This document shows, piece after piece, positions 22,614-35,400 of a stretch of 64,000 bases of DNA (positions within the stretch are counted from its first letter, which is position 1; every line of letters begins with the position of its first letter). Location: contig NC_030381.2 of assembly GCF_001625215.2 (NCBI RefSeq), forward strand, positions 40,608,689 to 40,672,688. The letters run 5' to 3'. This DNA comes from Daucus carota subsp. sativus. Lineage: Eukaryota > Streptophyta > Magnoliopsida > Apiales > Apiaceae. Below the pieces are notes generated by a model. It searched no databases. It worked only from the letters and a program-made list of their open reading frames with translations, and was not told where the DNA came from. The position numbers and the translations under genes are program-made.

Positions 22614-25600
22614 ATGGTTTGTTTGATCTTTTGCAACTTACTTTCGATTTAATGTTACTATTTGTTAAACCCTAGCTTACTTTTTGTTCATTCAGTATTA
22701 ATCAGTGTTTACGCTTAAAAATTGATTAGCATTGGTATTTTGGGTAATTGCGATTTAGTTGTGAATTCAAGGTGGGGTGTTTCGGATACAATGTAGATAT
22801 CAACTTGTGATTAACTGATGGAGGAGTAATTTTGTTTGTGGTTTTCGGATTTGCGTAAATTTTGTGATTAAATTGATAATAATTTACAATTGAGTTGTAT
22901 GGTTTTGTTTTGGTGGTTGGGGATGATAGAATATGCATTTTTGTGCTGTGGATACTGGGTGCAGATCTGCGGTTAGGCGTTTAAGAAGCTGGTGTTTTAG
23001 GTGAGGTTTTACTTTGGATTTTTACTAGGGACAGGGGGGTATATCTTAGATTTCTCTTTGATAGATTACCCAGTACTAATATGTACTGCATGTGGCCGTG
23101 ATCTTCCTCCCGGAGCTGAGTGTAGATGTCGGTTAATGAACAATTTTTGTCAAAATTATATATGGCACTAGTCATGGATTGTACAGGTTCCCATACCCAA
23201 TGGCTTGTCCGTGTGTTTCCACTTACGTGTTATGCCTTTGTTCATACCTTTTTTTGACAGGTCATTTGTTCATACTTGACATTACTAGTGAGCATGGTGT
23301 TGTGTTATATTCAGTTTTTTGATTTCTTTCTGTGTTTTGATTTTAAGTTCAAACAATTTTGTTATACAAAGCATAATAGTCTGGATTAAGTGTGGTTAGT
23401 TATGATTTGGAATCTTAAGTAGCAGTTATGTGTTAATTTCCGATTCAAGGAGTTCGGTGCATGCCTGTTTCACTAAACTATGGCATGATCCGCTGCTACA
23501 TGTCTTTTCAGTGTACTAAATGCTATCTTTGTTGGTTTTGCAAGGTTCGTCTTCAACTAGATCCGTTTCTTAATGAACTTACAAGCATGTTTGAGCGCAA
23601 TACTGAGCAGGGTTCAGTTTGGGTCACTTTAAAACGATGTAGTTGTCTCCTCAATTCTTTTTGCTCCCTGATTCATTTATTTACATCTTTCCGTCCCTAT
23701 ACCTTTTTTTTCTCATTTAACTTGAGGAGTTGAGCCAAATTTTATATATTCTAATATTGATATATGCTTTTATGTCTTGTTCACAGCATCTGATAAATCC
23801 AAGGCTCAACTGAATAAATTGATATCAGCAGAAGAAGCAATTGAGCACAAGTGTCTTGTTCGGGCATCTGATGGAAAGAAGAACATCTCCACTTTGGTAA
23901 TACCATTAAACAACCTCTCAGATATATGATTGTTTGCTGAATAAATGTTATCTTACTTTCTGATTTACCTGTATATATGCTCATTTATATATTTTCGTAT
24001 TAAGAGATGTATTATGTTGTTATCTTGTGCATAAAATATTTAATTGAATCTAGGTGCATGTGTAACTGTTACTTTTCTGGCTGTGGAATACATTCCCAGA
24101 GTAAAAAATGAGTAAATGATTGATACTGTATTGTCACTCCATTAAACATGACTTAATATCTGTATTCAACTTTGGACTACAGTAATTGGTGTTAGTCGTG
24201 CAATATGTTTGAGGTAAAAAAGTTATGATTTTTCTATTATATGTTCAAATTAACTCCAAATTGTATGTGGGTTTGTATATATAGCTAACAAGGGAAGAAT
24301 ACATGCCCATGTTTGTTTTCACTTCTTATGAGTAGGCAGTGCATATGGAATTTGAGGGATACTTTGAGAATAGATATTTTAATCTGACGGTGCACTTGAG
24401 ATAAAAAAAAATCTTGCTGTTATGATGGATTGTACGATGCGGAACAAGAGCTGTGTTCCAGGTTATGCGCAAGGCTGTGGGTTTTCTTTGTATTTACACT
24501 CTTCCATAGCTTCTCTATCCTAGTTAGTGAACTCTTTCATTCTCTATTCCTAACTCTACCCTTTTTTCTTCCACATCAACCAAGCCATAATTAGAACCTG
24601 ACTTTCCCAAGAAACAAAGGACTATCACCACATGCTCCTTCATCCCTGTTGTTTGTGATAGCTTTGCAAATTCACATTCCTAGCCCACTGGAACTTACTG
24701 TATATTTCACCACTCTATCTCCTTCATCGTTCTCCACTGATGCTGCTGCAGCGTCTAGAAACAAATGAATTTACAGCTCGTAATCCCGAAAGGACGTTTA
24801 GCCTTTGATTTGTTTAGTCTTATTTTAAAGGTATTGCGCGGCATGCTAGCTCACACTTCAGTTACACTTGCAAAATAGTTCCCTTGGGATTTACGTAGAG
24901 ATTGTGAAAGACTGAAAAGTAGAATTGCGAAACCTTGAAATCCTCACACCAGCCTTGTGCACTTGGGGAAATAACTACTTGTATTACTAAGTTGCAAGAG
25001 GCAACAAGGCACAAAGTAGGTGCAAGGTGTGTGTGCACCACATTGAAATGAGATGCATATAATATTAAACATCTCAATAGATGTTTAAATGTAATAGGAC
25101 GAGCTAGTATGTTTTTGCTTACATGAAGTCTATGTGCACAAGAATTTACCCTTGGTATGTATCCACATTGAAATTGTATACATGACAGTGTTTCCTACAC
25201 AATTATGCAGCTTCTGTCCTCTTGTATGTATAAGTCCATTAAATAAAGGATTAAGCAAATTTTGAATGTTAAAGACAGTAAGCTTTACTCTTGAGAATAG
25301 TATATTTTGAAATATAGTCTGTAAAAGGAGTGTTCTGATCCTGAAATATTCTATTTGACGCTAGTATGTCTTAAAATTATGTCTATATTTCAGTATTTTC
25401 ATTTCCACGAGTTTCTTTATTCGTCAAGCAATCAAGGTTTATCACACACATCCTTTAAGTATCCAAACGGTACCGAGCACCAATATAGAACACACACATC
25501 CTCTTGCACAGCTGAGCAGGTCTGAAGAAGCAAGGCAAAAGAATTGGGAAGAGGGGAACAGATAAATGAATATGTTGGAACTTGAAGGCAGGATGAAGCT

Positions 25601-26766
25601 GGTTGCCTCTTTATGTTAGTGGCACACTTATTAGAATGAAAAAGTCCAAAAGCTCTACTTGCCTGATGACAGAATCAAATTATCACCATATTTATTCCCT
25701 TTTCTACTTCTCCAAGTTCTTTCTGTTATAGTCCGGATCTGTGGGCTAATACAAGTGGGGAATGTAGTTGGTTTAGGCTTGCTTGTCGTAGTAATGGTTT
25801 ATTTATTATTTGTTCTCAACTAATTCTGTAAGATATAGGGGCCAAAATGAAATGAGGAAAAGTTCTATTAATTGCAATGTAAATTGAGTTGAGAAGATTA
25901 GTAAATGAAATAAGGTTTTAGTAGGGTTTAGTATGAGTTGGGTTATGCTGATATTGCTTCTTATGAAGAAACAGAGTAGGCGGTGAAATGGTAAGTGACC
26001 ACAAAACCTGCGCTATTGTATGCTGTGAACATTTATAAATGCTAATTCGTAAAAGAGAATAAAGATGCCGCTTCAATATATTGGCAATTCTGGCTGTCTA
26101 ATTGTAAGATATATATGGGTAAGAGTGAAGAAAGTATAGGGATGCAAAGTACAATATTCTCTTGCAAATACATCAAGTTACCTAGTTCTCCAAATATTTG
26201 TGTTCGTCCAAGATGTCAAACTCGAATTGTACACATGTTTTAAATTTTATCACGTGTCTACTTGCCATTACTTTCTTTATAAACATGCAGTTTTATGGTA
26301 TCTTAAAATCATCGTTTGATGCAAACTCTTTCTTAGAATGTCATATATTTGGTGAAAATTTGTTACACATTGGGAAACTAGTGACCTTGATGTTAAACTT
26401 TGATTGCACTAACCTAGAGTATATCAGGTGGATTTGTGTACCTGTTAGTTTCTAGCAATATGTGCTTGATTTTGCTTTTACAATTAATTAGTGAGATTCA
26501 TATCCATTTTTCATGATCTTTACATACAATTACTTAGCATGTACTATATATATATTTTTCATTGCGTATCTCCTTAAGAACTGGTTTATTTGATTGAATA
26601 GGTTGGTGCAAAGGATCATCAACGCTTTCAGGCTTCTTATGCAACAATCTTAAAGGCACGCATGACTGCCCTGAAGAAAAGGGAGAGGAAAGACAAGAGA
26701 AAATCTTTGGAGGTGGACAAAAAACAAGGTGGTGGCTCAAAGAAGGGCCCTTCTAAGAAGACTTAA
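22614..26766 (+). CDS. SRP14: SRP14, 14-kDa subunit of the signal recognition particle
   Basis: SRP14 pairs with SRP9 on the Alu domain of the SRP RNA in the cytosol and slows elongation while ribosomes are targeted to the ER. Model exons: 22614-22616 (ATG alone), 23545-23638, 23787-23896 and 26602-26766, total 372 nt, 123 aa. The product contains LQLDPFLNELTSMFE, GSVWVTLKR, VRASDGKKNISTLVGAKDHQ and RFQASYATILKARMTALKKR, then a Lys-rich tail ending KKGPSKKT. This matches the plant SRP14 I remember in length and order, including the basic tail. The start is inferred: the family begins MVxLQLDPF, and an ATG followed at once by GTTTGT occurs at 22614 after a leader-like stretch, so the initiator would be an exon of its own (phase 0). 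Intron 3 is 2.7 kb. The exons after the start are certain; exon 1 is moderate. Confidence 0.92.
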
Positions 26767-27800
26767 GTTTTTTTTTCCCCAAATTTTCATTCTTTTGGAC
26801 ATCCAATCTAAGATGAGATCAAAAGCCTAGCGGACATCACATTTAAGTGTATCACCTTATGCTACAAGTTTTACAGAATGTATCCCCTTTAGCTACAAAC
26901 TATAGTTTAATTTCATTAAGACAAGGGTTTGGGTTTGGCAAGAGCCTGCAATCTTGCCATCAGATATTTGATACCGTCCATCAACAGTGTAGGATGGTGT
27001 AAAAGATGAAACGTAGCTCCGTAGAACTTTTCTCTGTTTTTGTTTTTTGAACTGAATTTTCATTTCTTAAGCCATAGCCATCTATTTGACAATATATTTG
27101 CCGGAACTTCAAGTCCCAGAAAAATACAATTAGCAATTGATTCGTGCAGTTCTAGCCATGTGGTGAGCTACACGATTAGTGGATCGTTTAACAAAATGTA
27201 AGAAAAAGAGCACTAAACGATTAGTCTATAGGTTGTTCGGCTCCTCAAAGAAATTCATAGAAGGGGTGTATGATGATTTGGCTTTCTTTGGTTGGAGGCA
27301 ATTTAGCTGTTTCTTGAACTTGCTCTTCTACCTCAGGTGGCCTCTAAGAACCGAAATATTTCCGTAATTTCGGTTCAGTATTCAGTTAACCGAACCGACT
27401 CAGCCCTAAAATATTTTTTTCTATTATAATATATTATATTCAAATTATTTTTTGTATAAAATTAGCCAGAATCCTAATAAATATTTATATTAATTTATGT
27501 TACTTTTTATTTTTTAATAAATAATTTTGTTGAATCATATCCGTCAAAACACTAATTTTTTTATGATACAACTTTCCAACCATGCAACTAAAATATACAA
27601 ATATTTATGAACGAGACAGACGTATCCACTAACCTTTTTAAGGAAATGAAGAAGCAATATATTATTATTACGAAAAGTCATGATTACGAATATTAAAAAA
27701 AATTGATGTTACATAAATTTGATAAAAATGCTCGTAATCCGGTTAGTTTTTACTATATCCTGGTGAATAAAAATAAAAATACTTTAAATGAAAAAAAATA
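26767..27800. other. SRP14 3' UTR and intergenic spacer
   Basis: The first ~250 bp should be SRP14 3' UTR. The rest is AT-rich without a supported ORF. The text AAATATTTCCGTAATTTCGG and TTCAGTTAACCGAACCGACT near 27352-27402 looks like a repeat end but has no partner that I found. Confidence 0.45.
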
Positions 27801-27808
27801 TTGATCGT

Positions 27809-27887
27809 GGCCCAAATGAGAAAGGGCTCCCGGCCCGTACCCAAAATAAACTAGGGTTCCCCATCCCCGCTTGAGCATATATATAAT
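27809..27887 (+). promoter_or_regulatory. RPP3 promoter: site II, telo-box-like and TATA elements
   Basis: GGCCCA (27809-27814, the inverse of the TGGGCC site II motif) and GGCCC again near 27832 are followed by AAACTAGGGTT (27848-27858), close to the plant telo box, and by a TATATATAA stretch (about 27877-27885), 70 bp before the start codon. Site II plus telo box is the usual arrangement in plant ribosomal-protein promoters. Function is inferred from that precedent. Confidence 0.6.
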
Positions 27888-27954
27888 CACACATACAATC
27901 TCTGTACATAAACTCACTCCATTACTTGCAAAGCCGCCTCTCAGCATATAAAAG

Positions 27955-29329
27955 ATGGGAGTGTATACATTTGTGTGCCGGAGCTCAGGCGGCGAATGGA
28001 CCGGAAAGCAACACAAGGAAGGAGATCTCGAAGCTTCTGCTGCCTCCACCTACGAGCTTCAGAGGAAGCTTGTTCAGACCGTTTTGTCAACCGACTCTAG
28101 CGGCGGCGTTCAGTCCTCATTCTCCTTTGTTTGCCCTAATTCCGCTGTTTTTCAGGTCCGATTTATGCTTTCATCTTAGTTCTATTGTTTTTATTATTCA
28201 TATTCATTTGTTGAGAACTCTAATTGTGTTTTGATGATTGTGCTTTGTGTTGTTTGTTGTTGGGTAAATGATTGTAGATGTGATTTAGCCGGATAATAAT
28301 ATGTAATGTATTAATAATACATGATTATTGCTTCTAATGATGATTTCAAATACTTTCGTTCTTCCGAGAAACTCAATGAGGAAGAATTTGGAGACCTGAA
28401 CTGAAGAGGCTTATATATGTGTGTTGTTTTTTGATTGAAATGGTTTTATTTTTGATTAGTTTCCGATAGCTAATAACGCAAGTCTCTAAGGATGATTACC
28501 GTATGAATTTTCTGAATTAATATATGCTGAAAGTTCTGGAGACCTGAACTGAAGAGACTACGTTTAACAGATCATGTCTATTCATAAATAATTATGTATG
28601 TTGTGCAACAGAATGCAATGTATGCTTCATATCATAATATGTCGATAGAAATTTTACTTTACCCTTGCATGATTTACAAGTTACTAATGAAGGACAATCT
28701 ATCCTTTTTTGTGCACCTGACCAATTCACACAAAATATTATAGCTTGATTACAGTAGTGCAGATTCATTTCATGTTGCTGCTTGTTTATAGGGTCCAATC
28801 TTTGCTAAAAACTTATGTGATTTGTATTACTTGATAATACATTTTATGTTGCAATATATGTTACTCTTCTTTTTGGATAAATATTTTATGGAATTTTCAT
28901 ATTCACTCAGCTCTAAAAGATGTAGGTATACAAAGGATCACACATAAAGAAGAAAATGTGATTCTCCTAAAGTTTGCTATGATAATAGGGAGCTACATAT
29001 AAAGAATTTTTTTTTTGCTCATCTAACCATGAAAAGCATGGATCTGGATGATTAGTGTAACAAAGTTGTAAAGAATGTTACTTGCATTTGTCTTCTGGGG
29101 GGACATCACAAGTATTTAATATGTATAGGTTGGTCCATTGCTTATAAGAATGATTGTTATACAGGTAATTGTTGGTGGTGCTGCTCTTGTTGGTGGCGGT
29201 GGGGTAGCTGCTGCAGCTTCTGGAGGAGCCGCACCCGCTGCTGAGGCAGCAGCTCCAGCGGAGGAGAAAAAAGCAGAGAAAGAGGAGAGCGAAGATGAAG
29301 ACCTTGGATTCTCACTCTTTGATGATTAG
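27955..29329 (+). CDS. RPP3: 60S acidic ribosomal protein P3
   Basis: Plant-specific P-protein of the ribosomal stalk that helps recruit translation GTPases to the 60S subunit. Two exons, 27955-28155 and 29165-29329 (stop TAG 29327-29329), phase 0 junction, 121 aa. The N-terminal part, MGVYTFVCRSSGGEWTGKQH followed by ASTYELQRKLVQTVLSTDSS, is typical of P3 rather than P1/P2. The centre is a Gly/Ala-rich hinge, then an acidic tail EKEESEDEDLGFSLFDD that ends in the conserved P-protein C-terminus. The length is that of the family. The promoter carries site II and telo-box-like motifs. A decayed copy of exon 2 sits at 62448-62579. Confidence 0.97.
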
Positions 29330-30170
29330 TGTGTTTCTCCAGTTGCATGAGAATTTAGTTATATTGTTTTTTGTGGATGCTTTTTTCAAAAGCCTTAAAA
29401 GACTAAAACTTTATATTTCTTTAAGGATGTAATGAAATGAATTCTTATTAACTACTAGTTTGTCGCAATTTTCGGAACTTAATGTTTTGTGAAATGCATC
29501 CATTGTCTTGTGGGGTTGGGCCAAGGGGGTGATTTTCGTAATTCCGTTCTATGGATTGAGGAAAAGTGAAAGAATCACTTTGTTTTGCTAAACCAGAAAA
29601 TATATTGTTATACCACAGATCAATTGTTCACTTGGCTTGGCTATTCTGGCGCCCCGTTCTCTTGAACCGCTACCGCTACCATGTACCAACAACAAATGAG
29701 GCTCACTTTGTTGTGTACCTGGTCCTAAAACGGCCGCTTAAGTGGCCGTTTAAGTGACGGTCCATGAAGAATCAGTATCGAAAATGTTATGATTTGATAT
29801 TAAGCGAGGTATCTAAAACGCCATGATTTGATACTAAGCGGGTAATTAATCATTTTTTAAAATTAAACAGATTAAGTTGTCACTAAGCGGAATAAGTAAA
29901 AATGATAAATTTACAATTATTACTCAAAATTTAGATAATTGCACAATACATTTTTTTAACATATTGTAGCATCATATTTTAGAATCTTTTTGGCATGTTT
30001 TCATCTATTTTGACCTAGCAATATGATAAATTAAAAAGACAACATAGATTTAAGAGCCTAACAATATATTTTAATTAATTCATAAGTGTATTTCATCCTT
30101 TTAATTTTCACCGAAATATGTTAAAACAGACAAAAATGACAAAAAGCGTTCAAGGCGAAGTATCAAAATA
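29330..30170. other. RPP3 3' UTR and spacer
   Basis: 3' UTR for roughly the first 130 bp. The remainder is AT-rich with no supported gene; a short palindrome GGCCGCTTAAGTGGCC lies at about 29732. Confidence 0.45.
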
Positions 30171-31309
30171 TGTTAATTTTGAGTGGATTTCAACCCAAGT
30201 CTCATACAAAAAAATAAAAAAGATTTGTCTTTAATATAAGTAGTCAAAGAACTTCATTAGTATGAGAGCTTTTGTGAGGAGTCTAAAAACAAATCTATGT
30301 AGGCATGGCCACAACCACAGCAGACAATATCATACTAATGTGGAGTTAATGGGTGTTGTGCGACGCAACAAGTGGCATCAGAGCCGGTGGTTAAAAAATT
30401 GATCCCGGGATTGCAGGCTGTAGTTTTGTGATGTGGAAGGCTCTCTAGAAACTGTCGGAGGTCTTGAACGATTTGTGTCGAAATTCTTCCTAACTAAGGG
30501 GGTCGGGCGGGGTGTCCCGTAGGATGAGGAACCATAGATAAATAGCGGCAATATAAGGGTCACAAGATTAATGGTTATTGGACTAAAGGTTGAATGGGTG
30601 TCAACCCAAATCCAACATCGGAAAGATAAAGAAGATTTGTCTTAAATATAAGCAGTCAGAGAACTCCATTAGTGTAAGGCTATTTGAGAAGAGCCCAAAA
30701 ACACATCTGTGCGGGCTTGACCACGGCCCAGAGCAGACAATATATATCATACTAATATCGAGTTAACTGGTGTTGCGTGACCCAACAAGTTTCAGGAGGA
30801 GCCCAAAAACAAATCCGTGCGGACTTGGCCACAGCCCAGATTGGACAATATCATGCTAACATGGAGTTAACGGATGTTGCGCGGCCAAATAAGTGGTATC
30901 AGATTTTATGTTAAGAAGTTGATCCCGCGGTTGCGGGCTACAATTGTCTGATGTAGGAGACTATCCAGAAGTACGATTGGAGGTCTTGGATGGCTTGTGT
31001 CGAAAGTCTTCCATACAAGGTGGTCGAGCGATGTGTCCCGCAAATGAGGAACCACATACGAGTAGCAGCAGTGTAAAGGTTATAAGATTGGTGGTTATTG
31101 GATTGGGGGGAGATTGTTGATTGGGTGTCAAACCAAATCCTATATCGTAAAGATAAAGAAAATTTGTCTTGAATATAAGCAACCAAAGAACTCCATTAGT
31201 ATGAGGCCTTTTAGGAGGATCCCAAAAATAAATTCGTGTGGCCTTGGCCACGACTCAGAGCGAACAATATCATACTAATGTGGAGTTACAAGTGTTGCGC
31301 GACCTAACA
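30171..31309 (+). mobile_element. Tandem chain of miniature LTR retrotransposons (TRIM-like)
   Basis: About 195-200-bp direct repeats recur as LTRs at 30171-30370, about 30589-30787 and 31115-31309, with a partial copy at about 30788-30893. They share TCATACTAATGTGGAGTTA and the terminal GTTGCGCGACC(C/T)AACA. Each complete or partial LTR is followed by AGTGGCATCAGAGCC or a variant (30371-30385, 30892-30906), a tRNA-iMet-type primer-binding site. The ~220-bp interiors (30371-30588 and 30893-31114) share GTTGATCCCG, GGTGTCCCG and a terminal purine tract (GGGGGGAGAT before 31115). There is no coding capacity. The order LTR-interior-LTR-partial LTR-interior-LTR suggests recombination between copies. 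ORFs on the minus strand here are incidental. Confidence 0.8.
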
Positions 31310-31809
31310 ATTAAGGGATGTGTATATCTAACATGTAGTCTTTAAACATATTTTTTTAAAAAAAATAAAATAAGATTAATAATAACCATTAGATTTAAAC
31401 ATTGAATGGTGAAGAAACATTGAATAACGAAGATGTTGGTCCACGATACTATATATATTGAATGGTTTTGTTTGATATTGGTGATCTTCGCTTGAATATG
31501 GTGATTTTGGTACAATCTTGATGATTTGCAGGTTGTGTCGGAGTGGTGGCCGGCATAATGGCTGGAGGTGGTAGTTGTACGGCAGTCCGTTTATGATAAT
31601 TTTTTCAGATCGGTGATTTCTTCTGTTGGTGTTGATTTTCAGCTACTGGTGGCCGGATGCGGTGTTGGCGATGACCGGAATTTGGAGAAGATAATGGCGG
31701 GGGTGATGATGTGGATAAAGATAATGAGTGGTGACGGATGTAGATGGAATTTTTAAATGAGTGGTCAAGATTATATCTCATATCTCATGTTAATCTGGGG
31801 TTCTCCCCA

Positions 31810-32770
31810 GAGCAAGACCCTATATGTATGTATGTGTGTGTGTGTGTGTGTGTGTGTATCTCTCTCTGTGTGTGTGTGTGTGTGTAGTCTTACTCAACTA
31901 AAAACCTCCTTATTCTACAAACTAAAAACTCAATTGGAATATCACAAAATTCTAAACAGGATATCGCTAAATCTTCCAACAACCTCACCTCCACCTCCAT
32001 CGTTTCCGGCTCTGCCTCCACTTCCGACAACTCCATGTCCGCCATGGAAAACACCAACACTAGACTTCCATGTTACACTTCCTAGTCACCTGCGTACGCT
32101 TTAATCTATACACACCTACTCATTCTTAATTTAACTAGACCTCACCTCGTTAAACATAACCCCCGGTCACCGATATCACAGCTCTTGCTGCCAACCTCCA
32201 GCAAAACTATGTCGTCTGAAACCACAACCCCATCCCATTGTCTCCCTCATGTCAAGCACCGTACGCCGCGCCTCCGAATCCCAAGAACTCACCACCTCCG
32301 ACGTCCCACCTTTCGACCACAAACCCCCTATGTCTCAACCCATCCAAGCAGATGCAAACACAATTTGCACTGTCACCAGGTTCTATACTCGTTGTTTCAC
32401 CAATTTTTAAAGTGATAATCATTAATTTATACAGCAAAATTACTAATTTGCAAAGCGAAAATCACTAAAGTATATAGGAGGAAATCCCGAATTCTGCAGC
32501 AACTTTGCTCATCGGGGGGCTGATAGGAGGGGTAATATTGTGGTGGTTGGGATGGGGATGGGTAGTCAGATGAAGTAAGATCAAGGTGGAAGCAGTGATG
32601 AGTTTAGGGGAGGGGGAGGTGAGAGTGAAAGTGGGGTTGCTGAAAGTGGGGTTGCTGAAAGTGATGAAAATGGAGTTAGTAGATAGTGTAAAATAAGAGA
32701 TTTTTAGAGGGTTAATTTGTATTTGATCACTAGCGCATATGTGTGTGTGCGTGTGTTTTTTTATAGAGAA
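31810..32770. mobile_element. Inverted-repeat element bounded by TG microsatellites, copy 1
   Basis: A (TG)n run at 31826-31884 stands at the left; the right side has TTTGTATTTGATCACTAGCG (about 32719-32738) followed by TGTGTGTGTGCGTGTG. The right end is the inverse of the left end of copy 2 (GCTAGTGATCAAATACAAA at 33268). Inner text AACTAAAAACC on the left and AGAGATTTTTAGAGGGTTAA on the right are partly complementary. No protein is supported; the long + strand ORF at 31757-32104 is read through the TG repeat. Confidence 0.45.
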
Positions 32771-33187
32771 CCATCTTACATAGAGTCTCGTAGAAAATCA
32801 TTTGGTTTTATTTTAAAATCTCATTAATAATTTTAAAATTATTCATAACATAAAGTTTGATTCCAATAAAAAATACTAATCATATAGAACATGCACAAAC
32901 AATTTAAAACATACAAATATACAATCTAAACAAGAAATTTGATTTTTGAATTTGGTTCCACTATAGAATCACTTTAGACGAATATGGTTCCACTGTAGAA
33001 ACAGTTTGGATATTATGATTAATTTTTAACGTTGTTTCATGAAAATTATGAGACCTTATTTTTTTGATTCACCAAAATAAGAATTTAATAAATAATGAGA
33101 TTGATACATCTGTTTTGTATGCATATATAAGTTCCCTCTGCTAAACTCCAAAACTCCATATAAGTTCATTCTCCTCCGTATAGTGCG

Positions 33188-33193
<6 letters not shown>

Positions 33194-33266
<73 letters not shown>

Positions 33267-33870
33267 GCTAGTGATCAAATACAAACCAATTCTTAAATAC
33301 AAACTAAAAACCAGTTTCCTTATCACTATTTATAATTCCGGGTATCAATAATATATACTGCAATAATCACTGTTTTTACACAGTATATAAACAGCGATTT
33401 TTATCATCAAAACTCAGAAAATCTACTTACCTAAACTATTGGTAATCGATTATAGATGATCAATTTGAGTCATAGGGTGGTTCTTAGCGGTAAGAAGGCG
33501 TAAGAGAAGTTGTATGATGGTGGTAATTAATTGTTAGTTTTGGTAAGTTATAATGTAAAGAGTATGTGACAATTGGTAATTGTAGACAATGGCGGCAAGT
33601 CATAGATCATCTGGTAATGATGGTAAGAGGTTCATTATTACGGTTCGGGTGAAGATGATGGTCATATACGTTGCGTATATGTGTGTGTGTATTTATATTC
33701 ACGAGATATGCTATATATAAATTAGTAATATGTTATGTACAACTTAGTGATTTTTGTAGTTAAGAATAGTGATAAAAAACTGAGCAGAAACTGGTTTTTA
33801 GTTTTTAGGCTAATTTGGTTTGTATTGGAGTACTACTATGTGTGTGTGTGTATGTATATGTATATGTGTG
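33194..33870. mobile_element. Inverted-repeat element bounded by CA/TG microsatellites, copy 2
   Basis: The left side is (CA)n at about 33194-33240, then (TA)n to 33266, then GCTAGTGATCAAATACAAAC and AACTAAAAACCAGTTTC. The right side is the inverse: GAAACTGGTTTTTAGTTTTT (about 33788), then TTTGGTTTGTATT, then TGTGTGTGTGTATG (about 33840). The inverted repeat is imperfect, about 35 bp. Non-coding interior of ~500 bp. Together with copy 1 this is a repeat family whose tips carry dinucleotide repeats. Confidence 0.55.
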
Positions 33871-35400
33871 TGTACAAAAACTTCAAAATCAAGTAGCTAA
33901 ATATAAAATTTAACGAAAATGCAAAATATTATGTACTTTTAATTTTTGATTTAAAAGTTTGCTTCAAATAAAGTGGAATTATGTGGATATTCAATAATGT
34001 AGTATGTGCTAATAAACCGAGGAAAAATATTGAAGACATCGATAACTAGTTGGTAAGTTGGTATTTGAGTCAATTTATGGATTTCGTTTTATCTTAAAAC
34101 TTATTTAATCGAGTAAATTTTAAGTATTGTTATTTGAACAGATTTTAAGTATATATATAACTTTATTTTCATATACCTAACTAATAACCCCTAACAAAAA
34201 ATATATTAATTCAAATATATACGTAAGTTTATTTGAAATGTATACTTCAAACAAAATATTCTCTCTGACACTCTCATTTATTTAAGAATTCTTTTTAATA
34301 TTTGATAAGTATTTTAAGGTGTATATATAACATAATTTCATAATTTATTATTAATATTTTTTAATAAATTTAAAATTTATAGGATCATTAAAATGCTTGT
34401 TCGACTCTGTCGTCCCTAATATAAACTCTCAATATAAAGAACCAAAAGAGTAAATGAGTAAAGAGTATAAATAAATATGATAAATTAAAATTTGAATATA
34501 AATAACAAATAAATAAATGTTAAAAAAGTTTCTCTGCATCGAGATTAATATTTATATATGTGTGTTTTCTTAAGTTATATATTCAACATACAAATTTACA
34601 TTTATGATTGGTAGTTTAGTATGATTTTTAATTTTTCAAATAATAATAATTTTAAGAAATTTATCAGAACTATTATGTTTTCTTAAGTTCTTTGTAATTT
34701 TAGTATATTTTAAAAATATTTGTGATTGAAAATATTGTCTGCAATATAACTTGATATATCTGCAACCAAAAGGAATCCAACCAAATTTTTATTGAACAAA
34801 ACTGGAGTTGTTGACGACCGAATCAAATGTTGATTTTGGTTACATTTGATTGTATTTGGTTGCAACATAATAAATTTATAAAAATATTTAAAAGATAATA
34901 TTTTATAATTATTTTAAAGAATATTATTATATATGCAAAAAAAATATAAAATTGAGTATATTTTTCAAAAATAACGTACATTATATCTTTATATATCTTA
35001 TTGTATTGTTAAGTTCTTCTTTTTTTTCAAAAATCATTGACTATAATATATTTTGGTTTTTTATGTAAAAATCATTGGCTCTATTGTATATAGTTACTAT
35101 TTAAAACTGAAGTGTTTGTGTATACTTATGTTCTGTGAGAAAATTCACATATGTTGTGTGTATGTAATTTCTTGCCTAAATATAAGTTTTTTTTTTGATA
35201 AAAATTATAATTGCCTGTACAGTTGGACAACTGTAAATTTTAAAGCTTGACACGTGTTCTTGTACATTTTTTCAAGCGGCTTTCAAGAGTCCGGACATTG
35301 TACACGTATCATGGATGTTTGATTCACATTCTACACTGCTCTTATTATATATTTTTTCACCGCCTCAGGATCAGTTTAGCTAGTTATATTTGTATACTTG
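33871..35400. other. AT-rich spacer upstream of PHYA
   Basis: No supported gene. Segments near 34741-34870 (GCAACCAAA, TTTGGTTGCAAC) form a loose inverted repeat. The end of the stretch should hold the PHYA promoter; a TATATATTTTTT run lies at about 35346. Confidence 0.4.

Noticed and set aside
29157..29348. Antisense ORF over RPP3 exon 2
   Set aside because: Shadow of the Gly/Ala-rich hinge.
31757..32104. 115-codon + strand ORF with a VCVCVC run
   Set aside because: The Val-Cys run is a TG repeat; the rest is proline-rich text from a pyrimidine-rich segment with no family resemblance.
33141..33326. Minus-strand ORF with YIYIYI and CVCVCV runs
   Set aside because: A translation of the CA/TA microsatellite.
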